Origin: Gemmatimonadota bacterium
GTDB lineage: Bacteria > Gemmatimonadota > Gemmatimonadetes > Longimicrobiales > Gaopeijiaceae
Assembly (NCBI GenBank): GCA_018678395.1
Contig: JAHHMJ010000676.1
Span: 1-5,402, forward strand
Direction: 5' to 3'
DNA length: 5,402 nt
Below are positions 1-5,402 of the stretch, one piece after another. Made by a program: the position numbers and the translations under genes. How positions within the stretch are numbered: position 1 is the first letter of the stretch; each line of letters begins with the position of its first letter. A model generated the notes under the pieces. It was not told where the DNA came from. It did not search any database and saw only the letters and a program-made list of their open reading frames with translations.

Positions 1-695
1 GCGTCGGGGTGCTCACGGGGGCCGTCGTCTGGGCCGGCACGGTCTTTCTGGCCTGGGCGCTGGCGCGTGAATTGGCTCCGGAGCGAGAGGGCCTCGCGTT
101 CGTGGCGATGGCCCTGGCCGGGATCGCTCTCCCGCTGACCCCCACCCAGACGCTGCTCCCAGCCGGCGTTCTTCTTCTGTCCGCCCGCCTGATCGCGCGC
201 ACGGTGGGTCCCCCGCTCCGCACCGTGGATGCGGCGGTCGTCGCCGGAATCGCCCTGTGGGCCGCAGCCACGCCCACGGGCTGGACCGCCACCCTGGCGG
301 CGGCCGTCGCCTTCGCGCTCGACCGCCGCGGGGCCGAACCGGGCCCCAGGCGCCACGCATACCTGGCGCTCCTTCTGGCGGCGGCGGCCGCGGCGTCGGC
401 TCTGCTCCAGGGTGATCGCGTTCCCCCCGCCACGCTCCCGGTGACCGCGCTCGGCATCCTCGGCTTGATCGCGTACGCCGGTGCCGTCGTCCGTACCCGC
501 ACCGTGGACGCGCTCGCCGACCAGACCGGGCTGCCCCTGGACGCCTCCCGGGTGCGGAGGGCGATGCTACTGCCGCTGGTGGTGCTGGCACCCTCACTTG
601 GGGGCCTGGCCGCCTCGCCCGACGCCTTCGCCGCCGTATGGGCACCCGTGCTCGCGATCGCGGCTCTCGGTTCGACCCGGGCCGCGCGCTCCTGA
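1..695 (+). CDS. Multi-pass membrane protein of unknown function, 5'-truncated
   Basis: I do not recognise this protein. The frame is open from the first bases of the window, so the GTG at position 9 is probably internal and the true start lies upstream. It ends at TGA 693-695. From the GTG, 228 residues are visible, very rich in Ala, Leu and Val. Hydrophobic stretches lie at about residues 3-20, 26-45, 46-64, 73-105 (perhaps two), 116-133, 142-161, 184-201 and 208-222, separated by short Arg-rich or charged loops, so it is an integral inner-membrane protein with about seven to nine spans. No catalytic or transporter motif is evident. A long antisense frame over the same bases is Arg/Pro-rich and lacks protein-like character. 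The gene converges on rpmB and is not part of the ribosomal-protein operon. It could be a transporter, a polymer-synthesis membrane protein or a lineage-specific protein. Confidence 0.7.
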   Translation, partial: VGVLTGAVVWAGTVFLAWALARELAPEREGLAFVAMALAGIALPLTPTQTLLPAGVLLLSARLIARTVGPPLRTVDAAVVAGIALWAAATPTGWTATLAAAVAFALDRRGAEPGPRRHAYLALLLAAAAAASALLQGDRVPPATLPVTALGILGLIAYAGAVVRTRTVDALADQTGLPLDASRVRRAMLLPLVVLAPSLGGLAASPDAFAAVWAPVLAIAALGSTRAARS

Positions 696-730
696 GCGTT
701 CCCGGGTCGGGCCGCTCGACCCCCTCGATC

Positions 731-777
731 ATCGAACGAATCCCCGACACCTCTCGGGCGCCGGGGATTCGGTCGAT
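731..777. terminator. Inverted repeat between convergent genes, probable bidirectional terminator
   Basis: The arms 731-746 and 762-777 are complementary at 15 of 16 positions, including an uninterrupted 10-bp core (737-746 with 762-771), around a 15-base loop. The repeat sits midway between the stop of the plus-strand membrane protein (695) and the stop of rpmB (817), where transcripts from both sides must end. No T-run follows on either strand, so this is not a classic intrinsic terminator. It may stop polymerase with a factor or protect 3' ends. Function is inferred from position and symmetry. Confidence 0.5.
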
Positions 778-784
778 CTGATCA

Positions 785-799
785 CCGGCGCGTCGCCGG
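785..799 (-). terminator. Short G+C hairpin just after rpmB
   Basis: A perfect 6-bp inverted repeat (CCGGCG / CGCCGG) with a 3-base loop lies 17 bases beyond the rpmB stop codon. Its position suits a 3'-end stabilising or pausing structure for the rpmB transcript. A C-run precedes it on the minus strand and no U-run follows, and such short G+C palindromes arise readily by chance in this base composition, so the call is weak. Confidence 0.25.
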
Positions 800-816
800 G
801 GGGGAAAGTCGGCCCG

Positions 817-1029
817 TCAGGCCTCCGCTTTCATCGCCGGAGCCTTGGTGATCTTGCCCGCCGAGATGCACGACGTGCACACCCGCACCCGCTTGCGCGT
901 GCCGTCGGTATCGACGATCCGCGCAGACTGCAGGTTCGGGAGCCAGCGACGCTTGGTCTTGTTGTTGGCGTGGCTGACGTTGTTCCCCGTGGAGGGACGC
1001 TTGCCGCACACGTAGCACACTCGAGCCAT
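817..1029 (-). CDS. rpmB: 50S ribosomal protein L28 (bL28), zinc-binding form
   Basis: L28 is a small basic protein of the large ribosomal subunit. The 70-residue product opens [20 protein letters not shown], the standard bL28 N-terminus with the conserved 'G..P..GN.VSHA...TKRRW.PNLQ' pattern. The cysteine pairs C5/C8 and C51/C54 form the four-ligand zinc ribbon of the 'C+' version, which some lineages lose. The ATG at 1029 gives this exact N-terminus; a longer frame upstream adds only Arg-rich non-homologous sequence and is rejected. A GGGA about nine bases before the ATG is a modest ribosome-binding site. The gene lies 50 bases after the unknown membrane-anchored gene and is probably the last gene of the rpoA-rplQ unit. 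L28 is more often beside rpmG or elsewhere, so the linkage is somewhat unusual. Confidence 0.96.
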   Translation of the reverse strand: MARVCYVCGKRPSTGNNVSHANNKTKRRWLPNLQSARIVDTDGTRKRVRVCTSCISAGKITKAPAMKAEA

Positions 1030-1079
1030 GATATCGATTCCCGCCTGTTCGTTCGTCGTGTTGTGAAAAACCGGAGTCC

Positions 1080-1637
1080 TCAGCCGCCCTCGCCGCCCGC
1101 CGCAGCTCCATCGCCGCCCGCGCCACCATCGTGCGCAAGCTGGAGCGCCTCGATGAAGTGGGTCGCGAACTCGATCAGCACGCGATCCGCATCGGCGAAC
1201 TCGCCCGCGTCCGCCCATGCGGACACGATGCTGTCGTTCATCGCGACCACGTCACCGATCACGGTAACCGGCGCGCCCGTCGCCGGTATCGTCTCGCCCG
1301 CCGCGACCAGGTCCGATCCCATGTGGACCAGGAACGGCGTCCGCGGCAGGTCGATGAAGAAGGAGCGATCTCCAACCGCCTGAGCCACATTGACGCCGTC
1401 GAGTCGGACCGTGACGCCCGTGTAGCCGTCCGGGTCGACCTCGAAGGTCGCCGGATCGACGATCTGAGACTCCATCAGGACTACTGCCGGAGCATCTTCT
1501 TCGGTGATCTCGGGCGGAGCCGTCGGCACGGCCATGATCGAGAGCCAGTACAGAAAGCCCGCGAGCAGGGCGAAGGCCCCGAGCATGAGAGGGATCGTGA
1601 CGTTCGTCGCACCCCGTCGAGCACCGTTCTGCACCAT
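1080..1637 (-). CDS. Membrane-anchored hypothetical protein, possible OB-fold-like extracytoplasmic domain
   Basis: I do not recognise a named family. The 185-residue product has a short basic N-terminus, one hydrophobic helix at about residues 14-36, a Pro/acidic linker (37-50), a compact beta-rich domain (about 51-167) and a Gly/Ala/Asp tail (169-185). Basic residues before the helix predict that the domain faces the periplasm. Within it, '[26 protein letters not shown]' followed by '[15 protein letters not shown]' has the alternating strands and 'G..V.V.G.V' rhythm of OB-fold proteins such as CcmE, but no CcmE haem-binding histidine motif is visible. It has no cysteine. The ATG at 1637 is chosen over an in-frame TTG at 1682 because AAAGGA lies eight bases upstream of it. 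It sits 46 bases after rplQ and 50 before rpmB on the same strand, so it is likely cotranscribed. A function is not assigned. Confidence 0.8.
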   Translation of the reverse strand: MVQNGARRGATNVTIPLMLGAFALLAGFLYWLSIMAVPTAPPEITEEDAPAVVLMESQIVDPATFEVDPDGYTGVTVRLDGVNVAQAVGDRSFFIDLPRTPFLVHMGSDLVAAGETIPATGAPVTVIGDVVAMNDSIVSAWADAGEFADADRVLIEFATHFIEALQLAHDGGAGGDGAAAGGEGG

Positions 1638-1683
1638 GTTCACGTTCCTTTCGCCGAGGGAATCAGCCGGGAGTCGGCCCAAC

Positions 1684-2037
1684 TTAATCCACCAACTCGA
1701 TCAGCGACATATCGGCTGCATCACCCTTCCGAGAACCCAGCTTGAGAATGCGGGTGTAGCCTCCCGGACGGTCCGCGAATCGCGGCCCGATCTCGTCGAA
1801 CAGATGACCGAGCACGGCCCGGTCACCGATCTTGGCACCCGCGAGCCGGCGCGCATGCAGATCGCCCCGCCTGGCAAGCGTAATCAGACGCTCGGCGTAT
1901 GGACGAAGCTCCTTCGCCTTGGCCGTGGTCGTCTCGATCCGTCCGTGCTTGAACAGACTCTGGGCCATGTTCCGCAGCGTGGCGCGGCGGTGACTGGCGG
2001 TGCGGGAGAGCTTACGGCCCTTCTTGCGGTGACGCAT
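1684..2037 (-). CDS. rplQ: 50S ribosomal protein L17 (bL17)
   Basis: L17 binds 23S rRNA near the exit-tunnel side of the large subunit. The 117-residue product begins [19 protein letters not shown] and continues with the hallmark '[35 protein letters not shown]' region (residues 21-56), then a family-typical '[26 protein letters not shown]' C-terminus (92-117, quoted in part: GGYTRILKL and MSLIELVD). The length is that of the short bacterial form without a C-terminal extension. The ATG at 2037 is preceded by GGAAAG five bases upstream. It follows rpoA by 44 bases, the usual order at the end of the alpha operon, and ends at TAA (1686-1684). Confidence 0.97.
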   Translation of the reverse strand: MRHRKKGRKLSRTASHRRATLRNMAQSLFKHGRIETTTAKAKELRPYAERLITLARRGDLHARRLAGAKIGDRAVLGHLFDEIGPRFADRPGGYTRILKLGSRKGDAADMSLIELVD

Positions 2038-2081
2038 CGTTTCTTTCCGAAATCAGAACGGGGTCGGGGGGAGAAGCGGAC

Positions 2082-3122
2082 TCAATCGGCGTCCGCGGTC
2101 TCCGCCTCCGCTTCCTCGACGAAGTACATCTGGCCATCGTCGCCTTCCTCGAGCTTCATGCCGAAGCGGAGGTCGTGCTCCTCGAGGAAATCGACGATCT
2201 CCTTGAGAGACTTCTTGCCGAAATTCTCGATGGCGAGCATCGCGTCCTCGGTCTTCTGGACCAGATCGCCCAGAGTCCGAATGTTCTCCTTCTGGAGCGA
2301 GTTCCGCGACCGAACGCTCAGCTCGGCGAGGTCCTCGATCGGACGCGAGAACAGGTCCTGCAGGCGCTCCGGAACCGCGACGGCTCCGGGAGGCGTCGGC
2401 TGCGGGATGCCGCCCTCCCCGAAGTACAACATGTACTCGAGGTGCTTCCGGACCAGAGCGGAGGCATAGCGTACGGCGTCCTCCGGCGACACGGAGCCGT
2501 CGGTCTCGACGTGCAACGTGAGCCGGTCGAAGTCCGTGCGCTGGCCGACCCGCGTCTCCTCGACGGAGAAGTTGGCCCGGCGAACCGGGTTGTAGATCGC
2601 GTCGATCCGCACCAGGTCGACCGGAGCGCCGCGCGGGAGCTCGTGCTGGTCCGACAGGATGAACCCACGGCCCTTGTTGACGTAGAGCTCGATGTTGAGT
2701 TCGCGATCGTCCTGCAGGGTCATGATGTGGTGCCCGGGGTCGAGCACCTCGACGCCCGAGGGCGCCTGGATCATCTCGGCCGTGACCGGACCGGAGGAGA
2801 CCGCCTTGATCTCGAGTGTCGCCTCCTCGACGTCGTCGTCGAGCATGATGACGAGGGACTTCAGGTTCTGGATGACCTGATGGACGTCCTCGACGACTCC
2901 CTGGATCGTCTGATGCTCGTGCACGACCCCGTCGATGCGGAATGCCCACACGGCTGCTCCGCGCAGCGACGACAGAAGCACCCGGCGCACGGAGTTGCCG
3001 AGCGTATGCCCGTAACCCCGCTCGAGCGGCTCGATGACGAAACGGGCGGACCGCCCGTCGTCCGACGCCTCGGCTGCCTCCACACGCTCGGGAAGAACCA
3101 GGCCGGTCAGATCGATCTCCAC
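2082..3122 (-). CDS. rpoA: DNA-directed RNA polymerase subunit alpha
   Basis: Alpha dimerises to nucleate assembly of core RNA polymerase and contacts upstream DNA and activators. With the GTG start at 3122 the protein has 346 residues. The N-terminal domain (about 1-240) includes 'EPLERGYGHTLGNSVRRVLLSS' (31-52, key Arg46/47) for dimer and beta contacts. A Pro-rich linker (about 240-255) leads to the C-terminal domain (about 258-325), with 'LSVRSRNSL' (Arg271 and Asn274, matching E. coli R265 and N268) and 'FGKKSLKEI' (301-309). An acidic tail follows. The GTG is preferred because AGGAGG lies five bases before it and the protein then begins MEIDLTGLVLPE as family members do. An in-frame ATG at 3206 would add 28 atypical residues and put the start inside a terminator-like hairpin beside rpsD. 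rplQ follows at 44 bases. Confidence 0.96.
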   Translation of the reverse strand: MEIDLTGLVLPERVEAAEASDDGRSARFVIEPLERGYGHTLGNSVRRVLLSSLRGAAVWAFRIDGVVHEHQTIQGVVEDVHQVIQNLKSLVIMLDDDVEEATLEIKAVSSGPVTAEMIQAPSGVEVLDPGHHIMTLQDDRELNIELYVNKGRGFILSDQHELPRGAPVDLVRIDAIYNPVRRANFSVEETRVGQRTDFDRLTLHVETDGSVSPEDAVRYASALVRKHLEYMLYFGEGGIPQPTPPGAVAVPERLQDLFSRPIEDLAELSVRSRNSLQKENIRTLGDLVQKTEDAMLAIENFGKKSLKEIVDFLEEHDLRFGMKLEEGDDGQMYFVEEAEAETADAD

Positions 3123-3127
3123 AAACT

Positions 3128-3133
3128 CCTCCT
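3128..3133 (-). promoter_or_regulatory. Ribosome-binding site that fixes the rpoA start
   Basis: On the minus strand AGGAGG is followed by five bases (AGTTT) and the GTG at 3122. It is the strongest Shine-Dalgarno match in the window and decides the start against the upstream in-frame ATG at 3206. A short stem (3131-3143: CCTCG, loop GCA, CGAGG) could cover part of it. Confidence 0.75.
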
Positions 3134-3163
3134 CGTGCCGAGGCACCGGAATCACGTTCAGGC

Positions 3164-3203
3164 AAAACAGGCCGCCGGGAACCCGATGGGGCTCCCGACG
3201 GCC
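3164..3203 (-). terminator. Intrinsic-terminator-like hairpin between rpsD and rpoA
   Basis: On the minus-strand transcript, GGCCGUCGGGAGCCC (3203-3189) pairs with GGGUUCCCGGCGGCC (3184-3170) over 15 positions around a four-base CAUC loop, followed directly by UGUUUU (3169-3164). Two pairs are G-U wobbles in this strand and would be C-A mismatches in the opposite one, so the structure is best formed in the ribosomal-protein mRNA. It starts ten bases after the rpsD stop codon. This is the classic shape of a Rho-independent terminator, though the U-run is short and broken by one G, so partial read-through into rpoA is plausible. Confidence 0.65.
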
Positions 3204-3213
3204 CACCCTGCGA

Positions 3214-3849
3214 TTACTTCGAGTACAGCTCGACGATCAACTGTTCCTGGACGGCCATCGGCACGTCCTGACGGGTCGGGCGTCGCGTGACGCGGCCGAG
3301 CCGGTTCTTCTCATCGAGCGTCAACCATTCCACCAGCGACGGGCGCGTGCGCGCTTCGAGGCTGACCTGAATCGACGCCAGGTCCTTCGAACGCGACCTC
3401 ACGGCGACCTCGTCGCCCGGCCGCACCTGGAAGCTGGGTACGTCCACGACCCGCCCGTTGACCTCGACGTGGCGGTGCCGCACCAGCTGGCGAGCCGAGT
3501 TGCGCGACTGCGCGAAGCCCATGCGGAAGACGACGTTGTCGAGGCGCGTCTCGAGAAGAACCAGAAGGTTCTCACCCGTCACGCCCTGCTGGCGATTCGC
3601 ATTCTCGAACAGCGTACGGAACTGCTTCTCGTGCAGGCCGTACATGCGCTTCACCTTCTGCTTCTCGCGAAGCTGGTTGGCATAGTCCGACTGCTTCCGG
3701 CGACGCGCCTGAGCCGGACCGTGCTGACCCGGAGGATACGTGCGCCGGTCGACCGGGCACTTCTCCGTGTAGCACTTCTGACCCTTCAAGAACAGCTTCT
3801 GACCTTCGCGTCGGCAGAGCTTGCAGACCGGTCCTGTATATCGAGCCAT
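3214..3849 (-). CDS. rpsD: 30S ribosomal protein S4 (uS4), zinc-binding form
   Basis: S4 binds the 5' domain of 16S rRNA early in small-subunit assembly, helps line the mRNA entry site, and in several bacteria represses ribosomal-protein genes. The product has 211 residues. The N-terminal region opens [16 protein letters not shown] and carries C9, C12, C26 and C31, the zinc-binding 'C+' arrangement. The S4 RNA-binding domain lies at about 100-165, with '[20 protein letters not shown]' (102-121) and '[16 protein letters not shown]' (127-142). The length and C-terminus '[11 protein letters not shown]' are normal. The ATG at 3849 has AGGGGA five bases upstream and lies nine bases after the rpsK stop codon, so the two genes are transcribed together. 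A terminator-like hairpin follows before rpoA. Confidence 0.98.
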   Translation of the reverse strand: MARYTGPVCKLCRREGQKLFLKGQKCYTEKCPVDRRTYPPGQHGPAQARRRKQSDYANQLREKQKVKRMYGLHEKQFRTLFENANRQQGVTGENLLVLLETRLDNVVFRMGFAQSRNSARQLVRHRHVEVNGRVVDVPSFQVRPGDEVAVRSRSKDLASIQVSLEARTRPSLVEWLTLDEKNRLGRVTRRPTRQDVPMAVQEQLIVELYSK

Positions 3850-3858
3850 CGATGTCCC

Positions 3859-4251
3859 CTAGACCCGGCGCTTCTTGGGCGGCCGGCACCCGTTGTGCGG
3901 AAGAGGCGTCACATCTTGAATCGAACTGATGTGAAGCCCTGCGGACGCCAGCGCCTGGATGGCCGATTCCCGACCCGAACCCGGGCCCTGGACGCGAACC
4001 GAAACCCGGCGGACCCCGAGACTCATCGCCTCACGACCCGCCTCCTCGCCGGCGACGGTGGCGGCGAAGGGCGTCGACTTCTTCGAGCCCTTGAAGCCCG
4101 CCTTGCCGGCGGAGCCCCACACCACCGCGTTTCCTGCGGCGTCGGTGATCGTGATGATGGTGTTGTTGAACGTCGCCTGGATGTGCGCGACGCCGTCGGC
4201 TTCGACGACCTTCTTGGTCCGCTTGGAGCGGGTCGGCTTACCCTTGGCCAC
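3859..4251 (-). CDS. rpsK: 30S ribosomal protein S11 (uS11)
   Basis: S11 sits on the 30S platform near the mRNA exit and the Shine-Dalgarno helix. The 130-residue product includes '[18 protein letters not shown]' (20-37), '[17 protein letters not shown]' (48-64), the family signature '[15 protein letters not shown]' (87-101) and the invariant end '[12 protein letters not shown]' (119-130). The Asn-Gly within that end matches the position reported to become isoaspartate in E. coli S11. The GTG at 4251 is used: GAGGA lies six bases upstream and the protein then begins [10 protein letters not shown] longer open frame upstream is antisense-like noise from rpsM and is rejected. The gene lies 29 bases after rpsM and nine before rpsD. 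Confidence 0.97.
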   Translation of the reverse strand: MAKGKPTRSKRTKKVVEADGVAHIQATFNNTIITITDAAGNAVVWGSAGKAGFKGSKKSTPFAATVAGEEAGREAMSLGVRRVSVRVQGPGSGRESAIQALASAGLHISSIQDVTPLPHNGCRPPKKRRV

Positions 4252-4280
4252 GATAATTCCTCGTCTGTCCTGGCGTGATT

Positions 4281-4658
4281 CTACTTCTTCGGAGCTTTCT
4301 TCTTGCCCGCGATGGGCCGCCGCTGACCCTTGTGGGTCCGGGCGTTCGTGTGCGTACGCTGGCCGCGGACGGGAAGGCCCCGCCGGTGGCGCAGGCCGCG
4401 GTAGCAGCCGATGTCCATGAGACGCTTGATGTTCATGGACACCTCGGTCCGGAGCGCACCCTCGACCTTGAACTCCTCGAGCTGCCGACGAATGCGGTTC
4501 ACATCGTCGTCGCCCAGGTCCTGAGTGCGGAGATCCGGGTCGATGCCGGTGGCATCGAGAATCTTCTTCGCCCGCGTGGTACCGACCCCATAGATGTAGG
4601 TCAGAGCCACTTCGATTCGCTTCCCTCTGGGAAGGTCGACACCTGCGATACGAGCCAT
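4281..4658 (-). CDS. rpsM: 30S ribosomal protein S13 (uS13)
   Basis: S13 is in the head of the small subunit, contacts the P-site tRNA through its C-terminal tail and bridges to the large subunit. The 125-residue protein begins [20 protein letters not shown], has the helix-turn region '[14 protein letters not shown]' (21-34), the long helix around '[12 protein letters not shown]' (52-63), and the S13 signature '[19 protein letters not shown]' (84-102) with a Lys/Arg-rich tail ending AGKKKAPKK. The length is normal. The ATG at 4658 lies two bases after the rpmJ stop codon, and the AGGGG at the end of rpmJ serves as ribosome-binding site, which points to translational coupling. Confidence 0.98.
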   Translation of the reverse strand: MARIAGVDLPRGKRIEVALTYIYGVGTTRAKKILDATGIDPDLRTQDLGDDDVNRIRRQLEEFKVEGALRTEVSMNIKRLMDIGCYRGLRHRRGLPVRGQRTHTNARTHKGQRRPIAGKKKAPKK

Positions 4659-4660
4659 CG

Positions 4661-4777
4661 TTACCCCTGCCGCTGCTTGTGCTTCGGGTTACGGCTGCAA
4701 ATGACGCGAACGACTCCACGGCGACGAATCACCTTGCAGTGCTCACACATCGGCTTGACGCTGCTACGAACCTTCAT
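4661..4777 (-). CDS. rpmJ: 50S ribosomal protein L36 (bL36), zinc-binding form
   Basis: This short gene encodes 38 residues beginning [20 protein letters not shown] and ending in NPKHKQRQG, the usual bL36 length and sequence. C11, C14, C27 and H33 form the CCCH zinc site of the 'C+' version. L36 is the smallest large-subunit protein and packs against domains II and VI of 23S rRNA late in assembly. The ATG at 4777 has GGAG six bases upstream (4787-4784). The stop TAA (4663-4661) lies two bases from the rpsM ATG. It is the first gene after map, where many bacteria have infA in between, and a promoter-like sequence precedes it. Confidence 0.97.
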   Translation of the reverse strand: MKVRSSVKPMCEHCKVIRRRGVVRVICSRNPKHKQRQG

Positions 4778-4812
4778 GACGAACTCCACATCCGAATCTG
4801 GCAGAGCTTGAT

Positions 4813-4841
4813 ATACTAACGAGCTTTGAAGTCGGGTTCAA
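4813..4841 (-). promoter_or_regulatory. Sigma70-like promoter ahead of rpmJ
   Basis: On the minus strand TTGAAC (4841-4836) and TAGTAT (4818-4813) are separated by 17 bases, the optimal spacing, each matching the consensus at four of six positions. The -35 box overlaps the map stop codon (4840-4838). The stretch is locally A+T-rich in a strongly G+C-rich window. The start of transcription would fall near 4806, leaving a leader of roughly 30 bases before rpmJ. It would let rpmJ-rpsM-rpsK-rpsD be expressed independently of the upstream genes. Prediction by eye only. Confidence 0.5.
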
Positions 4842-5402
4842 GGCGCAGTGGACCCGGATTCGACCCCGGCCTCCGCTTCCAGGGGCGCGCTCGTCAAGAT
4901 GCGCGGCCCCTCGGCCGTGATCGCGACCGTGTGCTCGAAATGCGCCGACCGCGAGCCGTCCGACGTGACCACGGTCCACCGGTCGCTGAGCGTACGGATC
5001 CGATCGCTCCCGAGGCTCAACATCGGCTCGATCGCGAGGACCATCCCGGGCCTCAGAGCGGGGCCGTATCCAGCCTCCCCGACGTTGGGAACCTGAGGCT
5101 CCTCATGGACCTCCCGGCCCACCCCGTGACCGACGAGATCCCGTACGATGCCGAGCCCGGAACCCTTCACCGTGGCGACCACGGCCGCGCCGATATCGCC
5201 CACGTGGTTGCCCGAACGGGCCGCCGCGACCGCCGCCGTGAGCGACGCCTGGGTCACCCGGAGCAGGTCCGCGACCTCATCGGAGATCTCTCCCACCGGG
5301 AACGTCCACGCCGAATCGGAGCACCAGCCGCCGAGCTTCACGCCTACGTCGACGGACACGATGTCGCCGGAGCCGAGCCGGCGGTCGTCGCGGGGGATCC
5401 CG
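4838..5402 (-). CDS. map: Methionine aminopeptidase type I, 5'-truncated
   Basis: The enzyme removes the initiator methionine from nascent proteins using a two-metal centre. The 187 C-terminal residues are visible; the frame is open to the window edge and about 70-80 residues are missing, so the GTG at 5359 is internal. The visible part opens GIPRDDRRLGSGDIVSVDVG. All five metal ligands are present, with the spacing of the E. coli enzyme (D97, D108, H171, E204, E235): Asp in SVDV (visible residue 18), Asp in CSDSAW (29), His in VGHGVG (92), Glu in AIEPM (125) and Glu in FEHTV (156). The substrate-binding His in VHEEP (99) is also there. It ends at TGA 4840-4838 after a short Ala/Glu-rich tail. 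map next to the ribosomal-protein cluster is the usual arrangement. No infA follows it. Confidence 0.96.
   Translation of the reverse strand, partial: GIPRDDRRLGSGDIVSVDVGVKLGGWCSDSAWTFPVGEISDEVADLLRVTQASLTAAVAAARSGNHVGDIGAAVVATVKGSGLGIVRDLVGHGVGREVHEEPQVPNVGEAGYGPALRPGMVLAIEPMLSLGSDRIRTLSDRWTVVTSDGSRSAHFEHTVAITAEGPRILTSAPLEAEAGVESGSTAP

Noticed and set aside
13..750. Long minus-strand open frame opposite the membrane protein
   Set aside because: Its product is Arg/Pro/Gly-rich low-complexity sequence typical of antisense frames in G+C-rich DNA, while the plus frame has clear membrane-span periodicity.
1030..1079. Separate promoter for rpmB
   Set aside because: A T-run and a GATATC-like stretch occur, but no -35/-10 pair with proper spacing to the start could be made out.
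1080..1637. CcmE (haem chaperone) identity for the anchored protein
   Set aside because: Size, single N-terminal anchor and strand rhythm are similar, but no haem-binding histidine motif is visible and no cytochrome-maturation genes are nearby.
2053..4278. Several long open frames overlapping rpoA and rpsD on both strands, including 3034-4278 plus and 2175-3290 plus
   Set aside because: They shadow conserved genes, have no homologous motifs and reflect the lack of stop codons in G+C-rich third positions.
3859..4719. S11 frame extended upstream to 286 residues
   Set aside because: The extra part overlaps rpsM in another frame and is not protein-like; S11 starts at the GTG at 4251 with its own ribosome-binding site.
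1..5402. Mobile elements, CRISPR arrays, tRNA/rRNA genes or a defence system
   Set aside because: No transposase or integrase motifs, spaced direct repeats, cloverleaf sequence or rRNA-like sequence was seen; nearly all of the minus-strand region is ordinary housekeeping genes.

Overview
The window is a G+C-rich (roughly two-thirds by eye) bacterial chromosomal segment carrying the distal part of the spc/alpha ribosomal-protein cluster, all read on the minus strand. From right to left the order is map (5'-truncated), rpmJ, rpsM, rpsK, rpsD, rpoA, rplQ, an unrecognised small membrane-anchored protein, and rpmB. A separate membrane-protein gene on the plus strand (1-695, 5'-truncated) converges on rpmB. 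The housekeeping genes look intact and of normal length. RpoA sequence style (an N-terminus of the type 'IDLTGLVLPERVE') and the high G+C suggest Gemmatimonadota or a neighbouring phylum. This is an inference from memory of family sequences, not a demonstrated placement.

Region by region: 4838-5402 encodes most of methionine aminopeptidase with all five metal ligands. A sigma70-like promoter overlaps the map stop codon (4813-4841) and would drive rpmJ-rpsM-rpsK-rpsD (4777-3214), which are tightly packed. infA, commonly found between map and rpmJ, is absent from that place. Between rpsD and rpoA (3123-3213) lies a 15-bp G+C-rich hairpin followed by a U-rich run, shaped like an intrinsic terminator or attenuator. 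It is followed by a strong Shine-Dalgarno sequence and a GTG that I take as the real rpoA start. rpoA (3122-2082), rplQ (2037-1684), the unknown gene (1637-1080) and rpmB (1029-817) then follow with gaps of about 45-50 bases. The convergent gap 696-816 holds two inverted repeats, one of 16 positions with a single mismatch, probably marking the end of transcription.

Functionally, the window supplies 30S proteins (S13, S11, S4), 50S proteins (L36, L17, L28), the RNA polymerase alpha subunit and the enzyme that removes the initiator methionine. I found no mobile element, CRISPR array, tRNA, rRNA or defence system. The points most worth a second look are the apparent terminator between rpsD and rpoA, the unknown anchored protein between rplQ and rpmB, and the infA-less map-rpmJ junction with its own promoter.
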